DNA of 47,780 nucleotides, from NCBI GenBank assembly GCA_022824525.1, contig JAJDZT010000094.1, positions 1 through 47,780 of the forward strand, read 5' to 3'. Positions 24,753 to 32,998 of this stretch are shown one piece after another. Origin of the DNA: Silicimonas sp. (lineage in GTDB: Bacteria; Pseudomonadota; Alphaproteobacteria; Rhodobacterales; Rhodobacteraceae). A program made the translations under genes and the position numbers. The first letter of the stretch is position 1; every line of letters begins with the position of its first letter. The notes beneath the pieces are model-generated. The model saw only the letters and a program-made list of their open reading frames with translations, was not told where the DNA came from and ran no database searches.

Positions 24753-25423
24753 CACGGGTTGCTTCTACCATCTGGACTGACATCCAAGCCAACTGGAAGA
24801 CCATGGTTCTTCACGGACTGATATTTGCGCTGTTGTTTCAGTTTTTGATGCTCATCGCGCTGATCGTGCGGTTCCAGGACCTACCGAACTACGTGGCATT
24901 CTACGATTGGTTCGGAAGTGCCGTGCACATCATTCAGTCCACCCCGTCATGGCGCGACGCGGTTCAGATCATCTGGGAAGAGTGGCTGATCGAGATCGGC
25001 TTTATGAACTACGATTACGGCATGGGCATCTCCGAATGGAGCCTTAACGTGGTGCCCTCTCGCCTGGTCATGCTGTTCATTCTCGGCGCGACGGTTTCAC
25101 TCTGTCTTGCTCTTGTTCGTCGCGATGGCTGCGACGTGGGCACATCGAACACGATGCGGGCGACCACGGGCTTGGGCGCACTTCTTGTTGCGATGACAAA
25201 TGCCACAATGAGCTGGGTTGTCTGCTGCGCTACGCCGAGCTGGGTGGTCGGGCTCGCAATGCTTGGGCTTGGTGTGTCCACCTCGCTTGCGCTGGAGACT
25301 ATGGGGCCTCTGTTGACCGGTCTCGGATTTGGCACTCTGGCGTTCATTATCGTCGTTCTTGCTGCCCGCAAAGCCTATCCAACGAAGGAACTTGATCCGA
25401 AAGGAGCGCCTGCTGATGCTTGA
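24749..25423 (+). CDS. Unidentified membrane protein in the ABC operon
   Basis: A 224-residue protein with about five hydrophobic segments. It overlaps the permease (ATGA) and the ATPase (8 bases), so it is certainly part of the operon. It lacks an EAA docking loop and is not a normal second permease. Notable are a Cys pair in MSWVVCCATPSWVV, a following GLAMLGLGVSTSLALE segment, and a W-rich periplasmic loop around residues 45-100. ATG at 24749 follows CAGGAGAAG. It may be a substrate-channel subunit or a redox/metal-related membrane protein. Family not recognised. Confidence 0.75.
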   Translation: MTRVASTIWTDIQANWKTMVLHGLIFALLFQFLMLIALIVRFQDLPNYVAFYDWFGSAVHIIQSTPSWRDAVQIIWEEWLIEIGFMNYDYGMGISEWSLNVVPSRLVMLFILGATVSLCLALVRRDGCDVGTSNTMRATTGLGALLVAMTNATMSWVVCCATPSWVVGLAMLGLGVSTSLALETMGPLLTGLGFGTLAFIIVVLAARKAYPTKELDPKGAPADA

Positions 25424-26252
25424 TGTCGTAAAGTTCAAGGATCCATCGAGGGAGACCTCAAAAGGCAAGGGGCAGATCAAGGTCGATGAGGTGTCGATCA
25501 CTTTTGGCAGTGGCAAAGATGCGCATCTCGCGGTCGAAACCACCTCAATCGACATAAAGGCGGGGGAATTCGTCTGTATTCTCGGGCCATCCGGTTGCGG
25601 GAAATCCACCTTGCTCAATGCGATAGCCGGCTACGTTAATCCGACGACCGGTGCAGTTCTGGTGGATCGCACAAAAGTCGAAAAGCCAGGGCCGGATCGC
25701 GGCATGGTGTTTCAGCAATATTCCTTGCTGCCGTGGAAGACCGTTTACGAGAATGTGGCTTTCGGCCCAAAGATGGCGGGGCATACCCGGACCGAGGCGG
25801 GCTCAACCGCGAACACTTTTCTTGAGCTTGTTGGTCTCAAGAAGTTTGGTAACCGCTATCCCGCAGAGTTGTCAGGCGGCATGCAGCAACGCGTGGGCAT
25901 TGCCCGTGCTCTTGCCAATTACCCCTCTGTCCTTTTGATGGACGAACCCTTCGGCGCGCTCGACGCGCAAACGCGGTTGATGATGCAGGAAAGCCTGCTC
26001 GATATCTGGAACAAGTTCGGTACAACCGTTGTTTTCGTTACACATGACGTGGACGAGGCCGTTTTCCTTGCAGATCGCGTCCTGATCATGAGCGCCGCAC
26101 CCGGGCGTATCATCGAGGATGTGAAGATCGATCTGCCGCGCCCGCGCTCGACCAACCTTGCCTCTACGCCCGAGTATATCAAGGCCCGGCAGTTCTGCCT
26201 CGACACGATCAAGGCCGAGAGCCGAAGAGCCTTCGAGGATCAAAACGCATGA
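25416..26252 (+). CDS. ABC transporter ATP-binding protein (SsuB/TauB/NrtD-like)
   Basis: A 278-residue ATPase with Walker A GPSGCGKST, Q-loop VFQQYSLLPW, signature LSGGMQQR, Walker B LLMDEPFGALD and H-loop VFVTHDVDEA. The sequence LPW-K-T-V-x-ENVAFG is typical for the nitrate/sulfonate/taurine class. ATG at 25416 follows AAAGGAGCG. It overlaps the preceding membrane gene by 8 bases and the Sco gene by 4. It should energise the permease at 23865 (probably as a homodimer). Confidence 0.95.
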   Translation: MLDVVKFKDPSRETSKGKGQIKVDEVSITFGSGKDAHLAVETTSIDIKAGEFVCILGPSGCGKSTLLNAIAGYVNPTTGAVLVDRTKVEKPGPDRGMVFQQYSLLPWKTVYENVAFGPKMAGHTRTEAGSTANTFLELVGLKKFGNRYPAELSGGMQQRVGIARALANYPSVLLMDEPFGALDAQTRLMMQESLLDIWNKFGTTVVFVTHDVDEAVFLADRVLIMSAAPGRIIEDVKIDLPRPRSTNLASTPEYIKARQFCLDTIKAESRRAFEDQNA

Positions 26253-26842
26253 GAGTTGTTGCCGCCCTTTTGATCACCCTTTTTGCCGGTTCTGCATCCG
26301 CGCAGGTCCAAGGCGTCAAACTCGACGAACCCGTCGACATGCCTCCATTCGCGTTCACCAATGAGCTGGGCGAGGACTTCACGGACGATGACTTGAACGG
26401 AAATTGGACGATCGTCATGTTCGGTTTCCTGTCTTGTCCGGACGTCTGCCCTTTCACGCTCGGCAATCTTGAAGCAGCCGTGGCAGAAACCGGAATGCGT
26501 GTTCGTCCGGACAACGTTCCCAAGGTTGCCTTCATTTCCGTCGACCCGGACCGGGATGCCGATTTCGTCAGCGAATACGCCAAGTTCTTCCACCCCGATT
26601 TTGAAAGCTTTACCGGCAGTCGCGACCAGATTGATACGCTCATTGAGGCGACGGACAGCTTCTATCGACTGATGAAGCCGGACCACACCGGCTATTACGA
26701 GGTGCAGCACAGTTCATCCGTCTCGGTCATCGCACCTGATGGAACGCTCCGCGCCAAGCTGCAGCCTCCGTTCGACCCGGGCATGACGGCCGAATTCCTC
26801 GCGCGGTTGCAGATCGAATACCGCAAGGAGCTGTCTCAATGA
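26249..26842 (+). CDS. SCO1/SenC-type copper protein
   Basis: A 197-residue periplasmic protein with a signal peptide (MRVVAALLITLFAGSASA-Q). The Sco copper motif is C-x3-C-P in SCPDVCPFT, and the third ligand histidine lies in YEVQHSSSV. VDPDRD follows, as in Sco. Sco proteins deliver copper to or reduce the CuA centre of cytochrome oxidase or nitrous oxide reductase. The gene overlaps both neighbours by ATGA, so copper delivery is built into this transport/redox operon. Confidence 0.92.
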   Translation: MRVVAALLITLFAGSASAQVQGVKLDEPVDMPPFAFTNELGEDFTDDDLNGNWTIVMFGFLSCPDVCPFTLGNLEAAVAETGMRVRPDNVPKVAFISVDPDRDADFVSEYAKFFHPDFESFTGSRDQIDTLIEATDSFYRLMKPDHTGYYEVQHSSSVSVIAPDGTLRAKLQPPFDPGMTAEFLARLQIEYRKELSQ

Positions 26843-27279
26843 TCCGTCTCGCCTTCGCCTTAATGGCATTGCCCACCGCGCTCGTGGCCGGAGACTTGGT
26901 TGTTGAAGGCCCGATAGTCCCGCTCGCACCACCAGGTGCGATGGCTCATGCGGCGTACATGACCCTAACAAATACAGGCGATGTGCCCCGCCAACTGATC
27001 GGTGTACAGGCGGAAGGCTATTTGATGGCGCATATTCACAGGACGGAGCTCAAGGAAGATATCGTTTCGATGTCCTCGGTCGATCTGATGGAAATCGCGC
27101 CCGGACAGACCGTGGCTTTCGAACAAGGCGGACTGCATGTCATGCTCATGGGTCCGGAAAGCCCGCTTGAAAACGGTGGCACCGTCGAACTGACGCTGGA
27201 GTTCGCAAATGGGGAGACATTGCCCGTCTCTGCAAAAGTGGTCCCGATGGTTGCGGGCGGTCACGGCCATGGCAGTTAG
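26839..27279 (+). CDS. PCu(A)C periplasmic copper chaperone
   Basis: A 146-residue periplasmic protein with signal peptide (MIRLAFALMALPTALVA-G). The PCu(A)C ligands are present: HIH near residue 65, methionines in SMSSVDLMEI, and HVMLMG at about residue 98, consistent with H(M)-x10-M-x21-H-x-M. The tail GGHGHGS adds a His-rich metal-binding end. These chaperones carry Cu(I) to Sco and CuA. It overlaps the cytochrome c gene by 11 bases. Confidence 0.92.
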   Translation: MIRLAFALMALPTALVAGDLVVEGPIVPLAPPGAMAHAAYMTLTNTGDVPRQLIGVQAEGYLMAHIHRTELKEDIVSMSSVDLMEIAPGQTVAFEQGGLHVMLMGPESPLENGGTVELTLEFANGETLPVSAKVVPMVAGGHGHGS

Positions 27280-27844
27280 GTTGGCCGGAGTTCTGACAAT
27301 TGTCGCAGGTCCGGTTTTTGCAGACTACGATCCGTCTCAATACCCGGCCTATGAAACTTGTGCCCTTTGCCATGGGCTTTTCGGCGTGTCCCATACCGGA
27401 AAGTTCCCAAATCTCGGCGGTCAGAAACAGGCCTATATCGAAGCGCAAATACGCGCTTTTCGCGACGGGCACAGGACCAATGACGGCGGGCAGATGGTGA
27501 CGATCGTAACCGAGTTGCACCCCGAGGACATTCCATTCGTGGCAGAGTGGTTCGCGTCACAGGACGCGCCGGAACCATACGCCTCGGATGAGACCGCTTC
27601 CGGGGAGGCACAGTTCTCGGAATTAGGATGTGTCACCTGTCACACCAATTCCTCTGATGGGGACCCCTTGGTGCCGTACCTGACGGCTCAGAAGCCGGAT
27701 TATTTGGCAAAACAGATGATCGACTTCCGGGACGGGGCGCGAGATCCCCGCACACTGCCCGGGATGCACAAGGATTTGCTGGCGATTTCGGATAACGAGA
27801 TTACGGCCCTCGCAAACTATCTGGCGGCGGAGGCGCGTCCATGA
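27269..27844 (+). CDS. Diheme cytochrome c (cytochrome c553/c4-like)
   Basis: ATG at 27269 opens a signal peptide (MAVRLAGVLTIVAGPVFA-D); the 191-residue protein has two haem sites, CALCH at residue 31 and CVTCH near residue 120. Each half has a c4-like context (PNLGGQKQAYIEAQIRAF; YLTAQKPDYLAKQM with FRDG-RTL-GM as axial methionine region). A periplasmic electron carrier, overlapping the chaperone gene by 11 and the regulator by 4 bases. A longer reading from an upstream start would lack signal-peptide character. Confidence 0.9.
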   Translation: MAVRLAGVLTIVAGPVFADYDPSQYPAYETCALCHGLFGVSHTGKFPNLGGQKQAYIEAQIRAFRDGHRTNDGGQMVTIVTELHPEDIPFVAEWFASQDAPEPYASDETASGEAQFSELGCVTCHTNSSDGDPLVPYLTAQKPDYLAKQMIDFRDGARDPRTLPGMHKDLLAISDNEITALANYLAAEARP

Positions 27845-28575
27845 TTCATCCCCGCGAAGAGATAGGCCTGCATGAGACAGAAGGCGCCATCTTCCTGTCG
27901 GAGTACATTCTCGACATCAATGAAGGGTCTGGCTTTCTGACCGGGCTGTCTGCCGACGACCAGAAAACCGTTCGAAAAATGGGCACGCGCTGCACCTTCG
28001 AAAAGGGTCGGAGCATTTTTCACCAAGGCGACAGTCATACGGGTGTCTGGATCATCGAGGCAGGCCGCGCGCGCACCTACTATGTGGGGCCAACCGGGCG
28101 TGAGATCACGCTCGCCTTCTGGACGCCGGGTCACTTCATTGGCGGACCAGAGGTTTTCGGCCGGGGGCGGCATGTCTGGTCGGCAGATGCTTCAGACGAT
28201 TGCGAGATGGTGTTCCTGTCAGGCATGAGTCTGCAGAAACTGGTGCGGGAGATTCCGGATGTCGCCATCGCGGTGATCCATGGCCTGATTGCGAAGGGCA
28301 AGTGCTACTCTGCGCTCATCCAGATGCTCGGTACCCGTTCCGTGACCGAGCGTCTGCGGCAGTTCCTTGTCATTTTCGCCGACACACATGGGCGCCATGA
28401 GGGCAACACCATCATCATCGACCGAACGATTACCTACGAGCAGATCGCATTCGTTGTCGGGGCGACACGCCAATGGGTGACGCAAACCTTGGAAAAGCTG
28501 CGGGCCGAAGGCGTTCTTGAGATCACACGCTCAGAAATCATCATCCACGATTTCGGAGCACTTCAGATTCAGTAG
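27841..28575 (+). CDS. Crp/Fnr-family transcriptional regulator
   Basis: A 244-residue regulator: cyclic-nucleotide-like sensor domain (FEKGRSIFHQGDSHTGVWII, then GPTGREITLAFWTPGHFIGG) and a C-terminal winged helix (YEQIAFVVGATRQWVTQTLE, LRAEGVLEI). It does not have an Fnr-type N-terminal cysteine cluster (C51, C120 and C159 are isolated), so oxygen sensing by Fe-S is unlikely. It is the last gene of the operon and may control it autogenously; possible ligands are NO, haem or a pathway intermediate. Confidence 0.92.
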   Translation: MIHPREEIGLHETEGAIFLSEYILDINEGSGFLTGLSADDQKTVRKMGTRCTFEKGRSIFHQGDSHTGVWIIEAGRARTYYVGPTGREITLAFWTPGHFIGGPEVFGRGRHVWSADASDDCEMVFLSGMSLQKLVREIPDVAIAVIHGLIAKGKCYSALIQMLGTRSVTERLRQFLVIFADTHGRHEGNTIIIDRTITYEQIAFVVGATRQWVTQTLEKLRAEGVLEITRSEIIIHDFGALQIQ

Positions 28576-28687
28576 TGTTGCTGGACGGGTGTTAGCCGGG
28601 CAGGGTGGGAAAGGTTACGTCGAGCGGCGACACTTCTCTGCGTCTCGCATTCAAGTCGCAGCATTTTGGCTCAGGTCGAGGCAATTC

Positions 28688-29971
28688 TCATCCGCTGATC
28701 AGCTGCGGCAGCGTCAGCGAGATTGCCGGAACGAAGGTGATCAGGATCAGCGCGAACAGGATCGCCAGATAAAATGGCCAAATCGTACGTACGGCCTTTT
28801 CCATGGGCAGCTTGCCTACAGCGCATCCGACGAACAGGCACGCCCCGACCGGTGGTGTACAGAGACCGAGACCAAGGTTGACCAACAGGATCATGCCGAA
28901 CTGCAACGGGTCGACGCCGATACTATTGGCGACTGGCAGGAAGATTGGCGTGCAAATCAGGATCAGTGCTGCCATGTCCATGATCATCCCCAATATCAGG
29001 AGCACGGCGTTGATCATCAAAAGGATGAGGATGGGGTTTTCCGTCAAGCCGGTGAGTAGATCGACCGTTTTTGTCGGTACTCGATAAAACGTCAGCATAT
29101 AGGCAAACGCGCCCGCACAGGCGATGAGTATCATGACCATTGATGTCGTGCGCACAGCGGACACGACAGCGATGCGGAATTTCTCGACCGTGATAGTGCG
29201 ATAGACCAGCAGCGTCACCACAAAGGCGTAGATCGCACCGAACGCGCCCGACTCCGTCACGGTGAAAATACCGGAGAGGACACCGCCGACGATAATCACG
29301 GCAGTCATCAGTCCCGGGATGGCGCCGAAGAAACTCAACGCCAATGCATTCCAGCCGGGAAATTGTTCGGCTTGATAGCCCCGGCGCACCGCTACGAGAT
29401 AGGCGGCGATTGCCAGGCAAAGGCACATCAGAACTCCGGGAACCACGCCGGCCAGGAAGAGCTTCGAGATCGAGATACCGCCACCGGCCGCAATGGCGAA
29501 GATGATCATGTTATGGCTCGGGGGAATGATGATGCCGGCGATCGAAGACGTCACCGTTACGTTTACTGCGTAGTCGGCATCATACCCCTTTTCCTTCATC
29601 ACCGGGACGAGGATCGAGCCCAAGGCCGAGATGTCGGCCACGGCAGAGCCGGAAATGCCGCCGAACAGCATTGATGAAAAGACGTTCACGATACCAAGCC
29701 CGCCTCGGACAGCGCCGACCGCGGCCGAGGCAAATTTTACAAGGCGCATTGCGATCCCGCCGTGAAACATCAATTCGCCCGCAAAAATGAAGAATGGGAT
29801 GGCCAACAGCGAAAACACGTTGATCCCCGAGACGATCCTTTGGAAGCCGACCATGATCGGCAATCCCTCGTACCAGAAGGCGGCAATTGCAGAGATGCCC
29901 AGTGCGAAGGCCACCGGAACACCGATCGTCACGCAGAGAGCGAACAGACCGAGGAGAAAGAAAAGCCCCAT
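28688..29971 (-). CDS. TRAP transporter large permease (DctM), uronate-type block
   Basis: A 427-residue membrane permease, normal DctM length. Motifs include SGSAVADISALGSILVPVM, SSIAGIIIPPSHNMIIFA and GVVPGVLMCLCLAIAAY. It is 9 bases after dctQ on the same strand. The binding protein upstream and the neighbouring cupin and SDR genes suggest a uronate or similar acid as substrate. It converges on the Crp gene across 112 bases with no clear terminator. Confidence 0.93.
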   Translation of the reverse strand: MGLFFLLGLFALCVTIGVPVAFALGISAIAAFWYEGLPIMVGFQRIVSGINVFSLLAIPFFIFAGELMFHGGIAMRLVKFASAAVGAVRGGLGIVNVFSSMLFGGISGSAVADISALGSILVPVMKEKGYDADYAVNVTVTSSIAGIIIPPSHNMIIFAIAAGGGISISKLFLAGVVPGVLMCLCLAIAAYLVAVRRGYQAEQFPGWNALALSFFGAIPGLMTAVIIVGGVLSGIFTVTESGAFGAIYAFVVTLLVYRTITVEKFRIAVVSAVRTTSMVMILIACAGAFAYMLTFYRVPTKTVDLLTGLTENPILILLMINAVLLILGMIMDMAALILICTPIFLPVANSIGVDPLQFGMILLVNLGLGLCTPPVGACLFVGCAVGKLPMEKAVRTIWPFYLAILFALILITFVPAISLTLPQLISG

Positions 29972-29980
29972 TGGATATTC

Positions 29981-30517
29981 CTATTGGATCGTATCTTCGC
30001 GAAGGTCTCGGCCCAATGCGAGACGCATCAAGTGGCCCAGGGAAAACAGCAAGATCAATCCGCCGCCGACTGTCAAAGGCAGGGAGCGTAGGCCTTCGGG
30101 CAATTGGATCAGCGGGATCAGTGACCCCCATTTGAAGGCAGTGAGCTGCGCCCCATAGACCACCATCAACGCTCCGAAGCCCGCCATCAAAAGATCGGTT
30201 GCGATCACGAAAAGGGTTCGGATTTTGGTCGGTACCGCGGATCGAAAGGCGTTTACGGAAAGGTGCGAGTGCTCATGTACTCCAACAGCAGCACCTAGAA
30301 ATGCAATGACCATGACGAGCAAGAGGGCCGCTTGCTCGACCCAGGTCGGCGTGGCGTTCAGCACATAGCGGCCAAAGACCAGCCATCCAAATATTACAGT
30401 CAATACTACCAGCGATAGACCGGTGATTACCCTACAGATTTGGGCAAGCCAGTCCAACAACCTGTCGATTGGAGTCATGAAATCCGAGGCGGTCTTCTCG
30501 GCGTCCGGATCGGTCAT
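29981..30517 (-). CDS. TRAP transporter small permease (DctQ)
   Basis: A 178-residue protein with four hydrophobic segments and the family core VFGRYVLNATPTWVEQAALL. GAAVGVHEHSHLSVNAF is a typical DctQ stretch. ATG follows GAGGGGAAACGCG. It is separated from dctP by 61 bases that hold a stem-loop, and from dctM by 9. Confidence 0.9.
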   Translation of the reverse strand: MTDPDAEKTASDFMTPIDRLLDWLAQICRVITGLSLVVLTVIFGWLVFGRYVLNATPTWVEQAALLLVMVIAFLGAAVGVHEHSHLSVNAFRSAVPTKIRTLFVIATDLLMAGFGALMVVYGAQLTAFKWGSLIPLIQLPEGLRSLPLTVGGGLILLFSLGHLMRLALGRDLREDTIQ

Positions 30518-30538
30518 CGCGTTTCCCCTCGGCCGTCC

Positions 30539-30563
30539 GCGCCCCGGGAATTCTCCGGGGCGC
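30539..30563. promoter_or_regulatory. Intercistronic stem-loop between dctP and dctQ (second TRAP)
   Basis: GCGCCCCGG and CCGGGGCGC form a perfect 9-bp stem with a 7-base loop; no T run on the transcribed strand. Likely stabilises the dctP message or attenuates the permease genes. Confidence 0.65.
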
Positions 30564-30578
30564 GTGATCAGCTTAGGC

Positions 30579-31562
30579 TTACTCGGTGGCCTGGATCAAC
30601 TCGACCAGCGGGCGCAAGTCAGGGTTGGCTGAAAGATAGGCCTCGTAGACCGGCACCATGGCCTCCTGGAACGGGCCCTTGTCATCGATGACATTGGTCA
30701 CGACTCCGGCCTTTTCCACCATCTCGCGGCTCGAGGATTCGCGCGCCGCCCAAAGCTCCTGCTGGAGCGCTGCAGACTCCATTGCCGCTTCTTTCACCGC
30801 TGCTTTCATCTCATCTGACAAGGCGTTGTAGGCATCGGCGTTGATGCAGACACACTCTGGAATGATCAGGTGTTGGCTGAGAGAATAATAGCCTGCCACC
30901 TCATAGTGGCCTGTGGATTCATAGGAGGGCCAGTTGTTTTCGGCACCGTCCACGACACCCGTTTTCAGCGACTGATACACTTCAGCGAAGGCCATAGGTG
31001 ACGGGTTGCCGCCAAGCTCAGAGATCATGCCAGAGTAAAGATCGTTGTTCATGACCCGCACTTTCATGCCTGACACGTCGTCAGGTGTATTGATTGGCTT
31101 GGTGCCATTGTAGAACGACCGCGCCCCGGCATCGTACCACGCCAACGGGACAAGACCTTTCGCGGCCATGCCTTCGGCGATCATGGCACCACCTTCGCCG
31201 TTCAGGACGCGGAACATGTGTGGCACGTCCTTGAAGATGAACGGCAAGGACACGACGTTTGCTTCGGCAGCGATTGGGCCAATCGGACCGAGGTTGAAGT
31301 TGCCGATTTCAAGTGCCCCAAGACGAACTTGTTCGATCGCGTCTGGTTGGCTGCCAAGCGTGCCGCCGTGGAACATCTGCAGCGTTATTTCGCCGTTGGT
31401 CTTCTCGGACAAAAGTTCCGCGAACTTGTCCATCGCAACCGTATTTGGATAGCCTTCGACATGGATATTCCATCCACGCCAGTCCGCGGCAGTGGCGGCT
31501 GTGCCAAGCATGCTCAGGACAAGCGCCGCACCAATCAGTGATCTTTTTTTGAAATGGAACAT
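30579..31562 (-). CDS. TRAP transporter binding protein (DctP), probable uronate binder
   Basis: A 327-residue periplasmic receptor. ATG at 31562 follows CAGGGAGGAAGAA and begins a signal peptide (MFHFKKRSLIGAALVLSMLG, cleavage near ATAADW). MKVRVMNNDLYSGMI carries the conserved carboxylate-binding arginine. The segment AENNWPSYESTGHYEVAGYY is characteristic of DctP proteins related to those that bind glucuronate, galacturonate or similar hexuronates. First gene of the dctPQM operon, divergent from the cupin gene; the operator ACTAGTATACTAGTAT lies 67 bases upstream. Confidence 0.93.
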   Translation of the reverse strand: MFHFKKRSLIGAALVLSMLGTAATAADWRGWNIHVEGYPNTVAMDKFAELLSEKTNGEITLQMFHGGTLGSQPDAIEQVRLGALEIGNFNLGPIGPIAAEANVVSLPFIFKDVPHMFRVLNGEGGAMIAEGMAAKGLVPLAWYDAGARSFYNGTKPINTPDDVSGMKVRVMNNDLYSGMISELGGNPSPMAFAEVYQSLKTGVVDGAENNWPSYESTGHYEVAGYYSLSQHLIIPECVCINADAYNALSDEMKAAVKEAAMESAALQQELWAARESSSREMVEKAGVVTNVIDDKGPFQEAMVPVYEAYLSANPDLRPLVELIQATE

Positions 31563-31628
31563 TTCTTCCTCCCTGGAATGTTGATGCCCGACTTGGGCCA
31601 CACATCTTAATATTCCGCACTCAAATGG

Positions 31629-31644
31629 ATACTAGTATACTAGT
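31629..31644. promoter_or_regulatory. Candidate GntR operator 1, dctP/cupin divergent promoter
   Basis: On the minus strand ACTAGTATACTAGTAT; it contains the perfect 14-base palindrome ACTAGTATACTAGT. The same 16-mer with one change occurs at 32858 before the SDR/gntR pair. It lies 67 bases from dctP and 111 from the cupin gene. Confidence 0.7.
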
Positions 31645-31755
31645 CTTGTCAACTGCGATTTTGTTGACTAAACGAGTGCTGAAGCTCGCATGGCAGAGAC
31701 TTCCGACTGAAAAAACGCGCCGGGCGCGTTCCTGTAACTGCAAAGAGGGGCACAC

Positions 31756-32064
31756 ATGAGCGCGTTTCCCATAGTAGAAGCTGACCCAGGCGTGACACGC
31801 CAGGTTTTGGCGGATCATCCCGACCTGATGGTTGTGTCGTTCACGTTTGAGAACGGGGCAGAGGGGAAGCTTCATAACCACCCGCATGTTCAGTCGACAT
31901 TCGTGAAGTCAGGCAGGTTTCGGTTTTCCCTAGACGGTGCAGAAACCGAATACGGTCCCGGCGAAAGCTTCATAATCCCCTCCAATTCAGTCCACGGATG
32001 CGTATGTTTGGAACCCGGCGAGCTGATCGATTGCTTCACGCCACGCCGGGATGACTTCCTCTAA
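31756..32064 (+). CDS. KdgF-like cupin, unsaturated uronate processing
   Basis: A 102-residue single-domain cupin. The metal-binding motifs are visible: H-N-H in KLHNHPHVQSTF with the following Q, and the C-terminal histidine in SVHG. The end ELIDCFTPRRDDFL matches the KdgF group, which linearises 4,5-unsaturated galacturonate or mannuronate/guluronate monomers. AGAGGGG precedes the ATG. The gene converges on the SDR gene with a 4-base gap and diverges from dctP under the candidate GntR operator. Confidence 0.82.
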   Translation: MSAFPIVEADPGVTRQVLADHPDLMVVSFTFENGAEGKLHNHPHVQSTFVKSGRFRFSLDGAETEYGPGESFIIPSNSVHGCVCLEPGELIDCFTPRRDDFL

Positions 32065-32068
32065 CCCA

Positions 32069-32812
32069 TTACGAGAACGCTAGACCGCCGTTGATGTCGA
32101 CGTTCGCGCCAGTCATGTAAGACGACCCGTCCCCGGCAAGGAATACCGCGAGCTTCGCGACTTCGTCCGGCGTGCCCTCACGCTTCAAGGGCGTGTTGGC
32201 CGAGACGGCAGTCCGAACCTCTGGCTTGGTGAAAACATTGTGGAAATCAGTGTCGATCATTCCAGGGCAGATCCCGTTGACGCGAATGTCCGGCGCCAGT
32301 TCCTTCGCAAGTCCCCGCGTCCAAGTCAGCAGAGCACCTTTGGATGCTGCATAAGCCGAAGCACCCGGTCCGCCGCCATCCCGCGCGGCTTGGCTGGCGA
32401 TGTTAATGATCGCACCTTCGGTCATGTGTTGGAGAACGGCATTCGTCATCAAGAAGCTCGACGTGACGTTGACGTCCATCACTCTTTGCCAATGCTCCAG
32501 GGACATCTCGGCTATTTTGACCCGGGCGATCAGTCCGCCCGTGTTGTTGACCAAAACATGAATGCCCCCAAATTCGGCTGCGGTCCGCTCGGCCAGTGCG
32601 CGCGTGTCGGTCGGGGATGTCATGTCTCCCTGAATGGCGAACGCCTTTCCGCCTGCGTCTCTAATTTCGGCAACGGTGGCTTCGGCGCCTTCGGCAGACG
32701 AAAAATAGTTGATGGCGACAGATGCGCCCGCTTCGGCCAGCCGGAGGGCGCAAGACCGCCCAATATCGCGACCAGCGCCTGTAACGATGGCTGATTTGCC
32801 TTCTAAGCCCAT
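32069..32812 (-). CDS. SDR-family oxidoreductase, possible uronate (DEH) reductase
   Basis: A 247-residue classical short-chain dehydrogenase. TGAGRDIGR is the coenzyme motif near residue 11, NNTGG the structural motif (usually NNAG), and S...Y-x3-K (IASQ, SAYAASKGA) the catalytic site. The ASVAINYFSSAEGAE stretch after the first beta-alpha unit hints at NADP preference. Together with a KdgF-like cupin it may reduce 4-deoxy-L-erythro-5-hexoseulose uronate to 2-keto-3-deoxygluconate, as in alginate users. ATG at 32812 is supported by AGGGAAG upstream. Kinase and aldolase genes for the next steps are not in the window. Confidence 0.82.
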   Translation of the reverse strand: MGLEGKSAIVTGAGRDIGRSCALRLAEAGASVAINYFSSAEGAEATVAEIRDAGGKAFAIQGDMTSPTDTRALAERTAAEFGGIHVLVNNTGGLIARVKIAEMSLEHWQRVMDVNVTSSFLMTNAVLQHMTEGAIINIASQAARDGGGPGASAYAASKGALLTWTRGLAKELAPDIRVNGICPGMIDTDFHNVFTKPEVRTAVSANTPLKREGTPDEVAKLAVFLAGDGSSYMTGANVDINGGLAFS

Positions 32813-32857
32813 ATTTTCTTCCCTCATGTCATGGAGCGGCGTACATCGATTGGCAAA

Positions 32858-32873
32858 ACTGGTATACTAGTAT
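32858..32873. promoter_or_regulatory. Candidate GntR operator 2, SDR/gntR divergent promoter
   Basis: ACTGGTATACTAGTAT on the plus strand, 15 of 16 identical to operator 1. It is 46 bases from the SDR start and about 125 from the regulator start. The shared TGGTATACTA resembles the palindrome at 11857. Confidence 0.7.
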
Positions 32874-32998
32874 TATAGAATCGGCAAACGAACTTTAAGA
32901 CAGGATACTGGCCGACCTGCATCACCCGGCACTGAAGCAGACTAATGGGTGGATGTTGTCTTCCCTTGCCTTTAGGCAAAGTCGTGAAGGAGAGATAA

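Noticed and set aside
22425..28575. Nitrous oxide reductase (nos) cluster
   Set aside because: The NosL-like tail, Sco protein and Crp regulator suggest it, but nosZ, nosR, nosD, nosF and nosY are absent.
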